This document shows, one piece after another, positions 24,001 to 34,926 of a DNA stretch of 64,000 nucleotides. The DNA is from Clavelina lepadiformis (lineage: Eukaryota > Chordata > Ascidiacea > Aplousobranchia > Clavelinidae): contig NC_135241.1 in the NCBI RefSeq assembly GCF_947623445.1, positions 1,614,501 to 1,678,500 of the forward strand. Reading direction: 5' to 3'. A program made the position numbers and the translations under genes. Within the stretch, counting starts at the first letter, position 1, and each line of letters opens with the position of its first letter. The notes beneath the pieces were generated by a model that saw only the letters and a list, made by a program, of their open reading frames with translations, was not told where the DNA came from and did not search any database.

Positions 24001-25551
24001 CCCTTCCTACTTTGAAGTGGGCTTAAGTGAGTAATAACTGTTCTTACACATAACATCCCAATCAAAATGCTTTCCTTCTCAGCAAAAGTTTACAGTTACA
24101 ACCTTTATATAATATTTCAATGTTGTATCTTACTTGAATAATTAATTCAGTTTCAGAATCTGTGCGCTCTGGGTAGGCGCCTTTCAGGTGGGCATCGAAA
24201 GCTACCAGGTTCCGGGTGTTTATCACCTCGCGCAACTCGGGCTCTGCAGGAGATGCAACTGTAAAAAATGAAAAGTCAAATATAACCGGAAGCAAAATAG
24301 TACCAGTAAAATAAGTTTAACAGTCGGCATGAATTACAAACGCATTGATTTTTCAAAACGTTTTATCATTTTGCATTTCGTTTACTTAAGCGTAGAACAT
24401 TTTCTAGGAAAAGCAAAACTTTCCACGACTATTTCATAATTCTGATAAAATTGTGTTTAAACAGTCAACAGTCATCAACCCAAAATCATTTGCAAAGTTC
24501 AAAAACGTTTTGATGCACTTTTATGATTACAAAAAAAATACGGAAGTACAACATCATAAAATATCAACGCGAAGGCTGAGTTTAAGCTAAAATCTTTCAA
24601 AAGCTGTTTTATAAAACACAAATGCATAAAGTCGTTGGTATAACTGAGGAGCAAGCATTATATGCGCAAAAATACAAATGTTTGATTCATTACAAAACCC
24701 CATTTATTTCTACTGCCATACCATCACTGGGTAATTGAGGAGGAGTTCTTTGTCTTCCTGCAGATGTTGGCCTCTCTGGAGGTGGAGCTGGAACTAGGGC
24801 ATCTCTCTCTTCGCCTTCTGGAGCCAACCTCTGCTCGCTTTCAACATACAGGGATGACTGACTTGACTTTTTACTTGGATTCTGAAAAAGTAAGCCGCGG
24901 AATAATTGCCACGTTTCATATCATTAATAATTATTAATTATCTTTGCCTTGGTTTGATTCATTCAAATTACTAAAATGATGCAAAATAATTTAAACGATA
25001 ATATTGTTATCTCCTTATAAACCTAAATGCTGAGCAATTTATAAGCAGAAGAGGAAACAACTAATGATACATAAGTGAGCATTGGTGCAGGGAGTGGTTG
25101 TGTGGAAGGAGCGTCCACTCCACCACAACAGAATATACAAGCCTAATTTTCGTAATAATCATTGTTGTCAAAAAACTATAACTTTTGCGTTGCATCGACG
25201 ATGAAAATAATCTGATCACAGCAAACTCAAAGTGAGCTATGACGTCACAATAAAAAAGGAAATGATTTTAAATAAAAAAGCAAACAAGAATTTATGTATA
25301 CATATATGTACTGTATATAAAGTCTAAGATATACTCACACTTCGAGATTTAAGCAAGTCATTTCCTTCTTCTGAAGAAGTACAGCTAACAGCATTGGTAT
25401 TGTCATTGTTGCTTTCTGCCTCTATTTGGGTATCTGATAGTGTGAGCGCACTTATTTCATGAGCACTGATTGAAGTGTTTCCGCTTTCCAAACTTACATT
25501 TGCTGAATCGTCTTTGTTTTCTTCCGAAACTGACTCAGTTTTGTCATCCAT
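18080..25551 (-). CDS. TTC16: TTC16-like tetratricopeptide repeat protein
   Basis: About 17 exons, running from MDDKTESVSEENK (25551) to a stop at 18080-18082. Exons lie near 25339-25551, 24722-24881, 24135-24261, 23712-23773, 23316-23481, 22860-23102, 22300-22531, 21893-22031, 21706-21810, 21356-21540, 21028-21122, 20480-20622, 19658-19830, 19292-19425, 18887-19092, 18374-18443 and 18080-18111. The first five give a low-complexity acidic and Pro-rich head. TPR units then fill the body: YNRGIAQANQGQFEAAV, QRQLLLTYNDFAVHCYQ, LLNKAI, EKGLYINRGDCFFKL, ADYQQGLEIDP and FYVHRARSYYMMQDV. Order and wording follow vertebrate TTC16 as I remember it, including the LFPGRSVNEVL segment after the last repeat. 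TPRs are protein-binding scaffolds, and TTC16 has no firmly known function. The last three exons are the least certain. Confidence 0.85.
20641..20812. mobile_element. Degenerate hAT-type short element in TTC16 intron
   Basis: It starts CAACGGTTCCCAAACTTTCC and ends GGCTGGGAACAGCTG, imperfect terminal inverted repeats of the CAGxGGTTCCCAAAC type seen in hAT elements. GCGGACCCC and GGACCCC motifs lie inside. I see no clear 8-bp target duplication, so it is old or its ends are slightly misplaced. Confidence 0.5.
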
Positions 25552-28087
25552 TTAACGTCAAACTAGCTAATTTTACAAATTTCTCAACTTTTCTGCAATG
25601 GGAACAATTCCACAAATGTCAATTCATCAAATTTATACATATACCACATGTAACAAGTTTAGCAAGGATTTAGCATATAGTTAGCATGACCTTTCAACCC
25701 AGACTTAAGTTTTCATAGATTTTAATGTGAACTTAATAAGCAATACAGTTGCGGTAAGACAAACAGCAAAAGCGATACAGTTAACATACACTAGCCACTC
25801 GATCTTATTCAATTATATATATATTTATTCATGGGGATAAAAACCATTGTAGAAAGTGTGACACACACATACTACCAGACTTGCACACCAAACGTTTTTA
25901 AGCTCGGACAATTTCAAGATTTAGATTATCAACTTGGATTACGTTCAGTGGTCCTTAGGTTCTGTTGAACAGTTTTAAATTCGAGTAGTCTAAAACCACA
26001 AAATAGGCTAACTTAAAAACCAGATAAAAATGCATTTTTCATCTGCATACAGACAAGCTCGATGGCGGATGACCAAGGCTCCAAAGTGAAACATGGCACA
26101 AGTGAGAATTATACCAACGTGGACACCAAACTATTTCAAATTCACAAAATCACATGAATTAATAATAAATAAGGCAAAATCAGTTTTTTGAACAGAAATT
26201 TATGATAAATTAACAAAACATTTAGGCTTATAGCCTTAGTGGATGTTGTCATGGCATAATGCACAACTTGTATCTTTACACGTTATGGTAGTCCAGGTTG
26301 TTGAGTTTGGCATAGGCACACTCAATACTAAGCTTCAGTGCTGCACTTAAGGTGAGTTTTTTTGCACTTAATGACTTTGACAAAACTTCTGTGGATTCAA
26401 TTTTCAATTGATTTAAGGCTTGAATAAGTCAAACTATGTGCACTATTGTGTAATTCCATAGCTAAGTGCACACTTCCAAAGAATCTGAGCATTTTTGCAA
26501 ACTGCAATTGTCATTTTTGGTTGTTTGGCGCACCCAAGATCTTGCTGAAAACGGGCAAACTTTGCAGTCTGGATGGTAGTCAATGGTATAGTGGTAAGTG
26601 TGGTAACTGTACGGCGAAATTTTCATCTTAAAAAAGTCGATTTAGGCTACAATACAGAAACAAGGAATCTTTAGCTGTTTTAACGCCAATTTATAATAAA
26701 TAAACAAATAACCGAAGATTCCGTGCAAGGAAAATATTTGTCTTCACAGACTTTACAAGCACGATTTACTTCGCAAACAGCAATATAGGCTACTTTGTAC
26801 TGCAATAATCTGGGATAAAAAAGAAGCAGCCCATATAAACCAGGCTAACCATTGTCGTAGCCTATGGCTGTACAGCTGTATGGGTAGATAAGCTAGCCTA
26901 TTTATTACAGTATTACCCAGGCATTACCGCAATAACCAATAGGCTAATACCAATAATCATCATCTGACAAAAAAAGGTCTAATCCTATCAACTTGGGCTA
27001 TTTAAACTTTCCACAATAACTCCAAAATACAAACGTAATGACAAACACAATACAAACAAGAGAGGTAAGGTGCAAAAATCAAAAACACTCTGCGCTTCCT
27101 TCCGGAAACTACAACGGTATCAAATCTAGAGCAATCCTTAACTTCTTGTTGCTAACCAGTTGGCAAATCTATTTGTTTGGGGTAAAGTAATGTCTCCAAA
27201 ACATTGTAATGAAAATTAGGCAATGTCACATATCTTTATATGTCACATTTTTACTAAAATGTTGTATTGATGTATTATGAAAATTTTGCTGCATTTAAGA
27301 GTTTAATCATGTAAAATTTTGCAAACTAACTTTAAAAGCTCTTACGTTTAAGGTTAAAATAAGTTTACAATCTTATATATTTTACAGTGATACAAAAATC
27401 TTGGATAATCATGCTCTTCAGCAATAAAGTGGAAAAAAAAGTTGCATTTGTGAAAATAAGAAGTTATTTTGTAATATGTAGGAATGAGTTACTATTCCAA
27501 AATAAATTTCTATTTTCTACAGAAAAATTATGGCGGTTATTCCATCTATGACTATGTTTTTTGACGTCATACAAAACAATAATGATTTGTATTAACTCAG
27601 TTTATTTACAGATGATTTCTAAGGCCAATTTATCAAACTATGGCACATATCAATTTCTTACGGTTACAAAACAAATTGGTTAGCTTATTCTAACCGGTAA
27701 TAAAAAGGTTTTACCGTCAATTAGATGGACGATAATAACCACGTCTATTGTGGACTACTTTCAGGAAAATGTGCTGTCCATTCAGCTCGCGGAAGTAAAT
27801 ATTTGTGTCTTTATTAAATTCCATTTACTGCAAAATCGAAAAATCGTTGTTTTATAAATCGATATCATTAACGTTTTGCCTATTATGTTATTTGAAGTTG
27901 CTAAGAAAGCAAAAGAAAGGCGCCCACAACCAAAAAACGAATGAACAAAACGTTGGAATAAGTTTATACCAGCTCAGTGTAATGCGGTCAGAGTTACAGT
28001 AGCCTACCACTGGCTATAGATGCTGTTGTAAGCCAAAGCAAACTATATTTTAATTAGTAAGCTATAGCTTAAAGTTTGAGGAAGGCA
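25552..28087. other. Intergenic stretch with repeat-like segments
   Basis: AT-rich sequence between divergently transcribed TTC16-like and receptor 4 genes; their promoters must lie here. Around 26.68-26.79 kb it has a segment similar to 57.90-58.00 kb. I found no splice-supported coding sequence. Confidence 0.6.
26685..26790 (+). repeat. Dispersed repeat segment (copy 1)
   Basis: GCCAATTTATAATAAATAAAC and the following bases, then GCACGATTT about 75 bp later, resemble 57.90-58.00 kb in the same order and orientation. Family and full length are unknown. Confidence 0.4.
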
Positions 28088-31000
28088 ATGCGAAATTTCA
28101 GCTTCTTTTACTTGCTCTTGGATAGAGAGCCCTCGTCTGCGTAAGTATAAACTGTGTTTTGAATTAGCGTGCTTTAAAGTACGCATTTGTGCATTAAAAA
28201 TGTTTTGAAGTATTTTCTTTTCACAAATCTTAGTCTACTTCAAAAAATTTTAAAATCATTAAAAATCAATAGGTCGAAGAACTGGTTAAAAAATATGTTA
28301 ATAAATACAAGATAGGTCTATTGCCTACAGTTTACTAACCTACTACTTACTCCTAACTTACTTCCTTCGAAAAAAGATTAAGCTAGGATTAGTTAAAGTT
28401 ATAGTTAAGAATAAGTTATCTAAAAACATTTAAATAATTATTGCTTTAGGCCTACTTGTATTATCATCACTTGCCCGTCCTTAATTTAACTTCAATCGTT
28501 TAAAAGGTAAAAGTATAAAAGTAAATTTGATATCGCTTTGACTTGGAATCTGTTTTTGATTTTAGCAACAACTTTCATCAAGATGATGAAAAGGAGCCGA
28601 CGAAAATCTTCGCAAACTTATCTGACAATAATCATTTAATAAACACAACTATGTGTGGATTTCCTGCTTTATGCTCTGCCGACGCCCACCGGGAATGCTT
28701 CGACACCCCCCTATATGCATGCGACGCGTGTGGGTGAGTCGCTTTATTTTATTTTGAAATATATCTCTCTACTAATTTGTAAATGTAGGCCTAATGCTGC
28801 TTTACCTTGGTTTTACTACTTGATTGTCGTATAAAACATTTAATTTATGATTTTGCCAATGAGGCGACGGAACACAATATGAACATTAAACACTCTGCAG
28901 TTTGTGGTAGGAAACTACAAAATAAAATTATGAATCGATTTATCCAGCTAGCTTATTATTAAATAAGCTAAATTATTTTATGCAAAAGCTATTTCTTGTT
29001 GTCTGACATTAACTAACTTAAATCTAAATTATTTTTCAGACACGCCAGGACAGGAATTTTTATATTTGTTATAACAATAACTGCAATCCTTATTCTGATC
29101 TGCAATTTTCTGGTCATCTTGTCGGTTTATTTGACAAACAAACAAAGAAGAAAACACATCGAATACCTGAAAGGTTCGCTTGCAGTGGCGGATATGATGA
29201 ACGGTTCGTATGGCGACGCAAGGAATTCAGTTTGACCAATTTGTACACTTGCTCTGCTTGAGCTGTTATGGTATATTATTTCATCAAGCTTACAAATTTT
29301 TTGGTCAAAATTTAGGCATTCAGATTATGTTTGTGACGTTACCAAATGTCGTTTGGTCTCTTCGACTCAGTTCATCGGAAATAGACAGAATTCAATTCGC
29401 TTTACGCGGAAGCGTAAAGGCCACAATCGGCGGCATCTTCTTCACTTTGATCTACTCCTCGTCAATTTACCATCTGCTCCTGCTCAGCCTGCAGCGCTTT
29501 GCTGCCATCAGATGGCCGATTTGGTACAAAACTAAAGGAATGCAGCACATGCCGCTTATGATTGCCATCGTGTGGGCAACTGCAATTCTGGCAGCCAGCG
29601 TTCCAAGTCAGTTATAGACTCATAGAACTATTATTATCAAATCAGATGGTTGAGAGCTGAAAAGGGTTCTGTGCTTGTTTCTTCCTGCGGAAAACTAGGC
29701 CTGTCAATGTCTTAGTCGGAAAACTAGGCCTGTCAATCGTAACACTCCTAATGTATTTGCGAGAATAAAATTTAGGTATTTATATATTTTATATATATAT
29801 AAGTTAGTTAGACTCGCCTTCACAATTTAGCTTATATCATTTTAAATATAAGCCTAATTTCAAAATAAATAAAAAAGCAAGTAACGGTTTTTGTTTTAGC
29901 TTGGTTTCCTGATAGCTTTGTGTTTGCTTATTCTGCCTCTGTATTCTTGTTTGTACCGGCTTTTGACAGCTTGGATGCCCTTTTTACATCGGGTCTACAG
30001 GTTATTAGCGGATTTTTTCTACTGCCGTACCTCATGATGGTAAGTTGAGCACGGATTTAAACGTTTTAAGCATGAACAAAATAATTTGAATTTTTAAAGG
30101 TTTACATTTACAACTACCTCATACTAACTAATTATAAATCATTATAATATCTCACCTAAATAAAAGTTCTAAAATTAAAAAATAAAGTTACAACCAAGCA
30201 GTGGTAAAAAAATTTCAGCTTAACCAATGTCAATGGCAAAGACGCCAAAATGCTGCTTTTGTAACGAATATAGTGTTTCTTAGAGCGCGTTGACAGTGGC
30301 TACAGGTCTGATCGTCCGGAACACGATGGAAAGATCGAGAAAACTGAGTGGATTTCATCACAAAAAGACAAGTTTTAACAAAGAAACAAGAGTTTTGATA
30401 ACCTTGACATGCATGGAGATAGGATTTACAGTAACATTACGTACGAGAGAAAAAGTCTTAACAGCATGTTTACAGTTAGAAGTTACTAAACATATAAAAG
30501 TAAATGTTTTACCGCGAAAGCACGGAGGTTCATTTCATTATTAAATTTTGATTTTGCATTTAAAAAAACTAAAGATAAACTAAAAATTCAAATAAATCAA
30601 ATCGTCATAAAATTATTATTATTGCTATTAACTATTATTAACTTACTGTTTCCGCAGTTCCTAACACAATTGTAGTTCTCATGTTTTACTTCGGACAATT
30701 GGATTGTGATTCCTTCTCCATACCCTATCTCATATCATTCTACCTTTCAACATTAAACAGGTAACATTGGAATTTGATATGAATTGAGATAAACGGTGTC
30801 TCATGCCAGACGTGCAACTCGTAATTTAGCATGTTAATTTCTAAGTTACTTTATTTATTAAATTATAACGTTTTCTTGTATGGAGTATATATAGTTGTAG
30901 GTGTGTGAATCACTTATAATACAGTATCTTTATATATAATTACAAAACAGCATATGACATAGTTACAGCTACATACGCATATTTTTGGAATTTTTCAGCT

Positions 31001-31293
31001 TGGTGAACGTGGCGATCTACAGTTTTCGCGATGAAACGTTTCGGAAAAATATTTTGAAAGTTTTCGAAAATCTATTTTCCTGCTGCAAAAAAAAGAAAAA
31101 AGACTTTCAAGAATTTGGTAAAAAATATGTCATCTAAAAAGTGTGACGTTCTATTGTTCCTACGTGGACATGGGTCATCATGACCTCATTCTATTTTTCA
31201 GGCGAAACTCCAGCTCAAAGTCCACCCACCCCGAGAGTATCTCTCTCCACTTTGATCTCAATTTCTTTTCTTTTTGACAAGAGCAAACAATAA
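28088..31293 (+). CDS. Orphan seven-transmembrane receptor, diverged paralogue 4
   Basis: Exons are 28088-28140, 28566-28733, 29040-29203, 29316-29606, 29900-30039, 30284-30440, 30658-30760 and 30999-31137 (404 aa). Alternatively the last exon is cut at 31117 and joined to 31202-31293 (428 aa). Phases match receptors 1-3 at every junction, and exons 3 and 5 have identical lengths (164 and 140). The N-terminal exon begins MRNFSFFYLLLDREPSS. The ectodomain carries the same C-x7-C-x7-C-x2-C spacing (C-SADAHRE-C-FDTPLYA-C-DA-C) before TM1. TM2 has LKGSLAVADMMNG. TM3 ends LLLLSLQRFAAIRWP, so DRY is replaced by QRF. TM7 has NVAIYSFRDETF. The tail is Lys-rich with adjacent cysteines (possible palmitoylation). 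Its divergence from the 0-12 kb cluster, with TTC16 and ficolin genes between, implies an old split. Confidence 0.88.
29690..29740 (+). repeat. Two-copy tandem repeat, 29-bp period
   Basis: GGAAAACTAGGCCTGTCAAT occurs twice with its start positions 29 bp apart, inside intron 4 of receptor 4. I see no function. Confidence 0.8.
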
Positions 31294-31873
31294 AAGGATA
31301 TGTGATGTCACAATGGAAGTTAATTGTTTATACTTTTCGTATCGTGTCTTTCAAAACGTTTTACAGTGCTTGTAGCTATTTTTGGTGTGGTATCTATAAT
31401 TAATGTCGTGATGCTTAAATATTTCATTCAAATAATAAACACTACCGTATCTTAAAAGCCTTTGACGAATGTTTTGAAGAGCAGCCTAACACACTAAAAT
31501 CCTAAGAAAAGAAAAAACTGAAAACATTTGACTTTACAACAGCTGTGAAAAAAGTCATAAAAATGATATATTTATCACAAATTATTTATTTAAATTATAG
31601 GCTATATAGATATAGCCAAATATGATCTACTATTTAAGTGCTACTAAGACAAAAAAAGCCTTTTCTTAAAAACAAAATTGCCCGTATAGGCTACTAAAGC
31701 ATAAATGCAAGAATATTATTTGAAACATGTTTGCTATAGGTCAAACTTGTCTGCTATAGCAAAGGTTTGATCTCAAAGACTAAGACTAACAGAAAGATTT
31801 TCACAAACAAGTCCATTCTAAACATTTTTTTCTAACTTATTAAAATAACTAACTTTCATTACTTTTCATGTAG
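31294..31873. other. Gap between receptor 4 and its broken relative
   Basis: AT-rich sequence with AATAAA near 31.43 kb that may end the receptor 4 transcript. No homologue of receptor exons 1-4 is visible here, so the pseudogene downstream lacks its 5' half. Confidence 0.55.
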
Positions 31874-32690
31874 TATGGATGCCAGAATTTTACTACACTT
31901 ATTCCCATATCACCATGCTTTACGTCCCCGTGTTTCGTGGGCTAGAGGAAAATCGCAGAGCAAGTTTGATTTGGATTTTTTTCTTGTTTGTATTGCCTTA
32001 TATTGCGTGGTGAGATTGCCGGCAGCTTTAGTTTACTGCTATAATAAATAATTTTTAAAGAATCTTTGCAGTACGTACAATTGAAAAATAATTGTTTACC
32101 TTCCAGACCACGATGACCATCGCGACGGCTTTGATTATTATGAGCACTTGGAGGCGCTTGCGACATTTAAGCGAGAGATAAAACTTAGGCAACAGCCATG
32201 AACTCGAAAGAAAAATGCTGAAACTTTTGATTTTGATGGAAATTGGATTCACTATGACCTTAGGCAGGTCATATTTATGATGACGTTGTAGTCAACTAAG
32301 CCTAACTTACCGATCTCCTCTTTAGCCGCCCTAAATGTTATCGTGAAAATCTTTTTCTCTTTTGCAGTTCCTATTGCTGTCGTAGGAATTATTGACTACG
32401 TTGGTGAAATAGATTGCAACAAAATCACCTTTCCCTATTTCATTTGCTTTTATCTGGCAACCATAAACGGGTTAGGCTTTGAATTATGCAGCAAGTTACT
32501 ATACTTACGATTGCATCAAAATCATCACATGGTTTTAATCAGTTTCTGTCGTTGTCTTTTGCAGTTTAGTAAACGTGGCAGTTTAGAACCTGCGAGACAA
32601 AGATTTTCTTCAACTGATTCGACACTCTCCGATGAGAAATTGCCTAAGTTGCAAGCGCGATCTGAAGGAAGAAAGCGGATGATTGTTTAA
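31874..32690 (+). pseudogene. 5'-truncated receptor pseudogene (paralogue 5)
   Basis: Homologues of receptor exons 5 to 8 occur in order. Near 31874-32010 the sequence reads YGWMPEF-like ECL2 plus TM5 ending VLPYIAW. At 32107-32267 it reads TTMTIATALIIM and MLKLLILMEIGFTMTL. At 32368-32480 it reads PIAVVGIIDYVGEIDC. From 32565 it reads LVNVAV. Exons 1-4 are absent. Exon 6 has an in-frame TAA after LRHLSER, and the TM7 exon has TAG where NVAIYS should continue. Spacing follows receptor 4, the closest relative, suggesting an inactive tandem copy. A short expressed fragment cannot be excluded. Confidence 0.8.
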
Positions 32691-33229
32691 GGCTTTGATT
32701 TTGTCCATCTCGTTAATGATGAGAACTGAAAAAAGGTTGAAGAATCCAACATAAGAAAAGGCCGGATAGTAATACGTGGCAAAATGCATATGCACGTCCT
32801 TTCACGCATTGTAATAGATTTCAAAGAGTGTTTCAACATTGTATGAATACAGTAGCCTTATACTTATAGGCCTAAGCTAAACGTTGTTAAGCCATTGATG
32901 GTGATTACGTCACGTATTACGATGGTTAACACAAGAGCCGAACTTAAAACAACAAAACACTGGTGAGTTGAACCAACGACAGCCGAACACCTGCTAAGGA
33001 ACATATGCACAATATACTATACACGTGGTATATTTAACTGCAGGTGGTTGTAGTTTTGAAACAGACATCGAGATTTCCAAAAAAATATTATTGACTTTGC
33101 CACAGACTACAGAGTTATTGTGATAAAAAGTAGAATTGCTGGATAAATGCCGAATTAGGTCAGAATTTCTGAAGATTGAACAAAAACAGATTTCAGTCAG
33201 ATAAAACATTCACAAACTATTCTTGCAAA

Positions 33230-34826
33230 ATGAAAGTCGCTTTGAATCTGCTTTTTCTCATCGCAGTAGGAATGAGGACAAATGCTTTTCAGCCGGATTT
33301 AATGGTCACATCAACGGTAGGAAGCACGCACAAAAGTAAAGCTATATAAACCCATGTTTCAAGTAAAATGTGAATCGAATTCTGTAATCACTGCAAATTA
33401 ATTCAATAGTTTTCTGTTGCATTTTTCGCGGTCAAAGGTTTACCTGGAAGTATCGATCAACGGAAAAATTCTTCCTGAAAAAATTGTCATCGGTCTATTT
33501 GATCAGGTCGTTCCGACAACCGCTGAGAATTTTCGCGAACTTTGCACGGGAGAAGTAAGTCGGAGTTATCGGTAGATAGGCGATGTGCAATGTAGTTTAG
33601 GCTAGCCTACCGAGCTAGTCGTACCTGTGATAACATTTAAACACGATAAGCCCATACTCATGCTACAAGTACCGTATTTTCTTGAATAGAAGCCGCACGA
33701 TTTGATTAAAACTAAACAATAGAAGCCGCCCTCGAATAGAAGCAGCAGAAGAAAATGCTGAAATCGCTTCGGTGTAATATAAAGGCTGTCATTGAGAACT
33801 TGCACATGCGAAAAACAGCAATCGTCACATTACAGTAGTGATCGGATAGTAATAGAATAAAACCTTTTTGTCAAAAGAGAGCGCAGAATTTTATTGTCAC
33901 CTAATCAACACAACCGGTACTTCATGTAATAAAAATAGAAGCCGCACAAAACGTTCAAAAATAAGAAATAGTAGCCGCGGTTTCTATTCAAGAAAATACG
34001 GTAGCCTACATAGCATTGCTGTATGCAAGGCTTTTTTTATTTTTTGCATTCTCTTGCATGAAGCACGGCTTTGGTTACAAAGGATGTAGATTTCATCGCG
34101 TCATCAAGAATTTTATGATCCAGGCTGGAGATTGGGAAAATGGGGATGGATCGGGAGGTGTCTGTATTATTACGTCATAACACTCCTAATTGTTACCACG
34201 GCTTAAAAAGTGATTGTTAGATTTTAGCCAACATGCTAAAATCTTCTATCACTCAGCTTAAGTTACATATTAAAGAATACACCTGACCGTCAAACTTTAA
34301 ATATGTTTTGTTACAGGCACCAGCGTGTTCAAGACAAAGGAAGGCAGAAAACGATACTTCCGGGACGAGAATTTCAAATTGAAGCATTACGGGCCAGGCT
34401 GGGTGAGCATGGCCAACTCCGGGCGCAACACAAACGGCGCCCAGTTCTTCATAACTCTCGTTAAAGCCGACTGGTTGGACGGGGGCCACGTTGTATTTGG
34501 CAAAGTCCTTCAGGGAATGGTAAGTGTGTACCAGCGTGGAACAAACGTTTAGATGTGTGAGTTTGTTGGCGCGCCGATATGAGTTACCAGTCACAGTTAT
34601 TGAGATGTCGCGTACTTTTGAACTTCTAACAAACCGTTCAATGCAAATGTCTCAAAAACCTCTCTCACTGCTGCAGAACACCGTGCTCAGGATAGGAGAG
34701 GAACCGGTGCAGAGTCACGCTCTGCCTCTCAACAAGATTGTAATCGAATCTTGCGGTAGATTGAAACTTGATAAATGGATCAAAGTGGATAGGAAAGGAA
34801 CTCCGGTGAAACGTGACGAGTTGTAA
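33230..34826 (+). CDS. PPIB: ER-lumenal cyclophilin (peptidyl-prolyl isomerase B-like)
   Basis: Five exons, 33230-33316, 33438-33554, 34064-34157, 34317-34519 and 34677-34826, join in frame to 216 aa. A signal peptide ([19 protein letters not shown]) leads into a full cyclophilin fold: [38 protein letters not shown], the PPIB-like block [27 protein letters not shown] and [12 protein letters not shown]. The catalytic and cyclosporin-binding residues (R-F-M-Q of [11 protein letters not shown], then A-Q-F-F, W and H) are all present. The protein should catalyse proline cis-trans isomerisation during secretory protein folding. It ends KRDEL, a KDEL-type ER retrieval signal, whereas vertebrate PPIB ends without KDEL. 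An insertion ([10 protein letters not shown]) replaces the short GERF-type loop. The long second intron hosts a MITE. Confidence 0.93.
33670..34003. mobile_element. Foldback MITE with TA ends in PPIB intron 2
   Basis: The left end TACCGTATTTTCTTGAATAG and the right end CTATTCAAGAAAATACGGTA are perfect inverted repeats of at least 22 bp, bounded by TA. GAAGCCGC units recur just inside both ends, so the repeats extend imperfectly inward. It is about 334 bp and has no coding capacity. TA at the ends suggests a Tc1/mariner or pogo-like origin, but the family is not certain. Confidence 0.88.
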
Positions 34827-34920
34827 AAAGTCGTAAATTTTGTTTGAAAGTGTCATTTGTGCAATTCGGAATTTGTGATAAAGATAAAGTGTTTCAAGAT
34901 GGTACGCGAAAGACTTGACA

Positions 34921-34926
34921 AATAAA
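34921..34926 (+). terminator. Poly(A) signal of the cyclophilin gene
   Basis: AATAAA lies about 95 bp after the PPIB-like stop codon in an otherwise featureless 3' flank, a typical position for the polyadenylation signal. Confidence 0.7.

Noticed and set aside
31874-32690. A fifth functional receptor
   Set aside because: Exons 1-4 are missing and two in-frame stops fall in conserved segments, so it was called a pseudogene.
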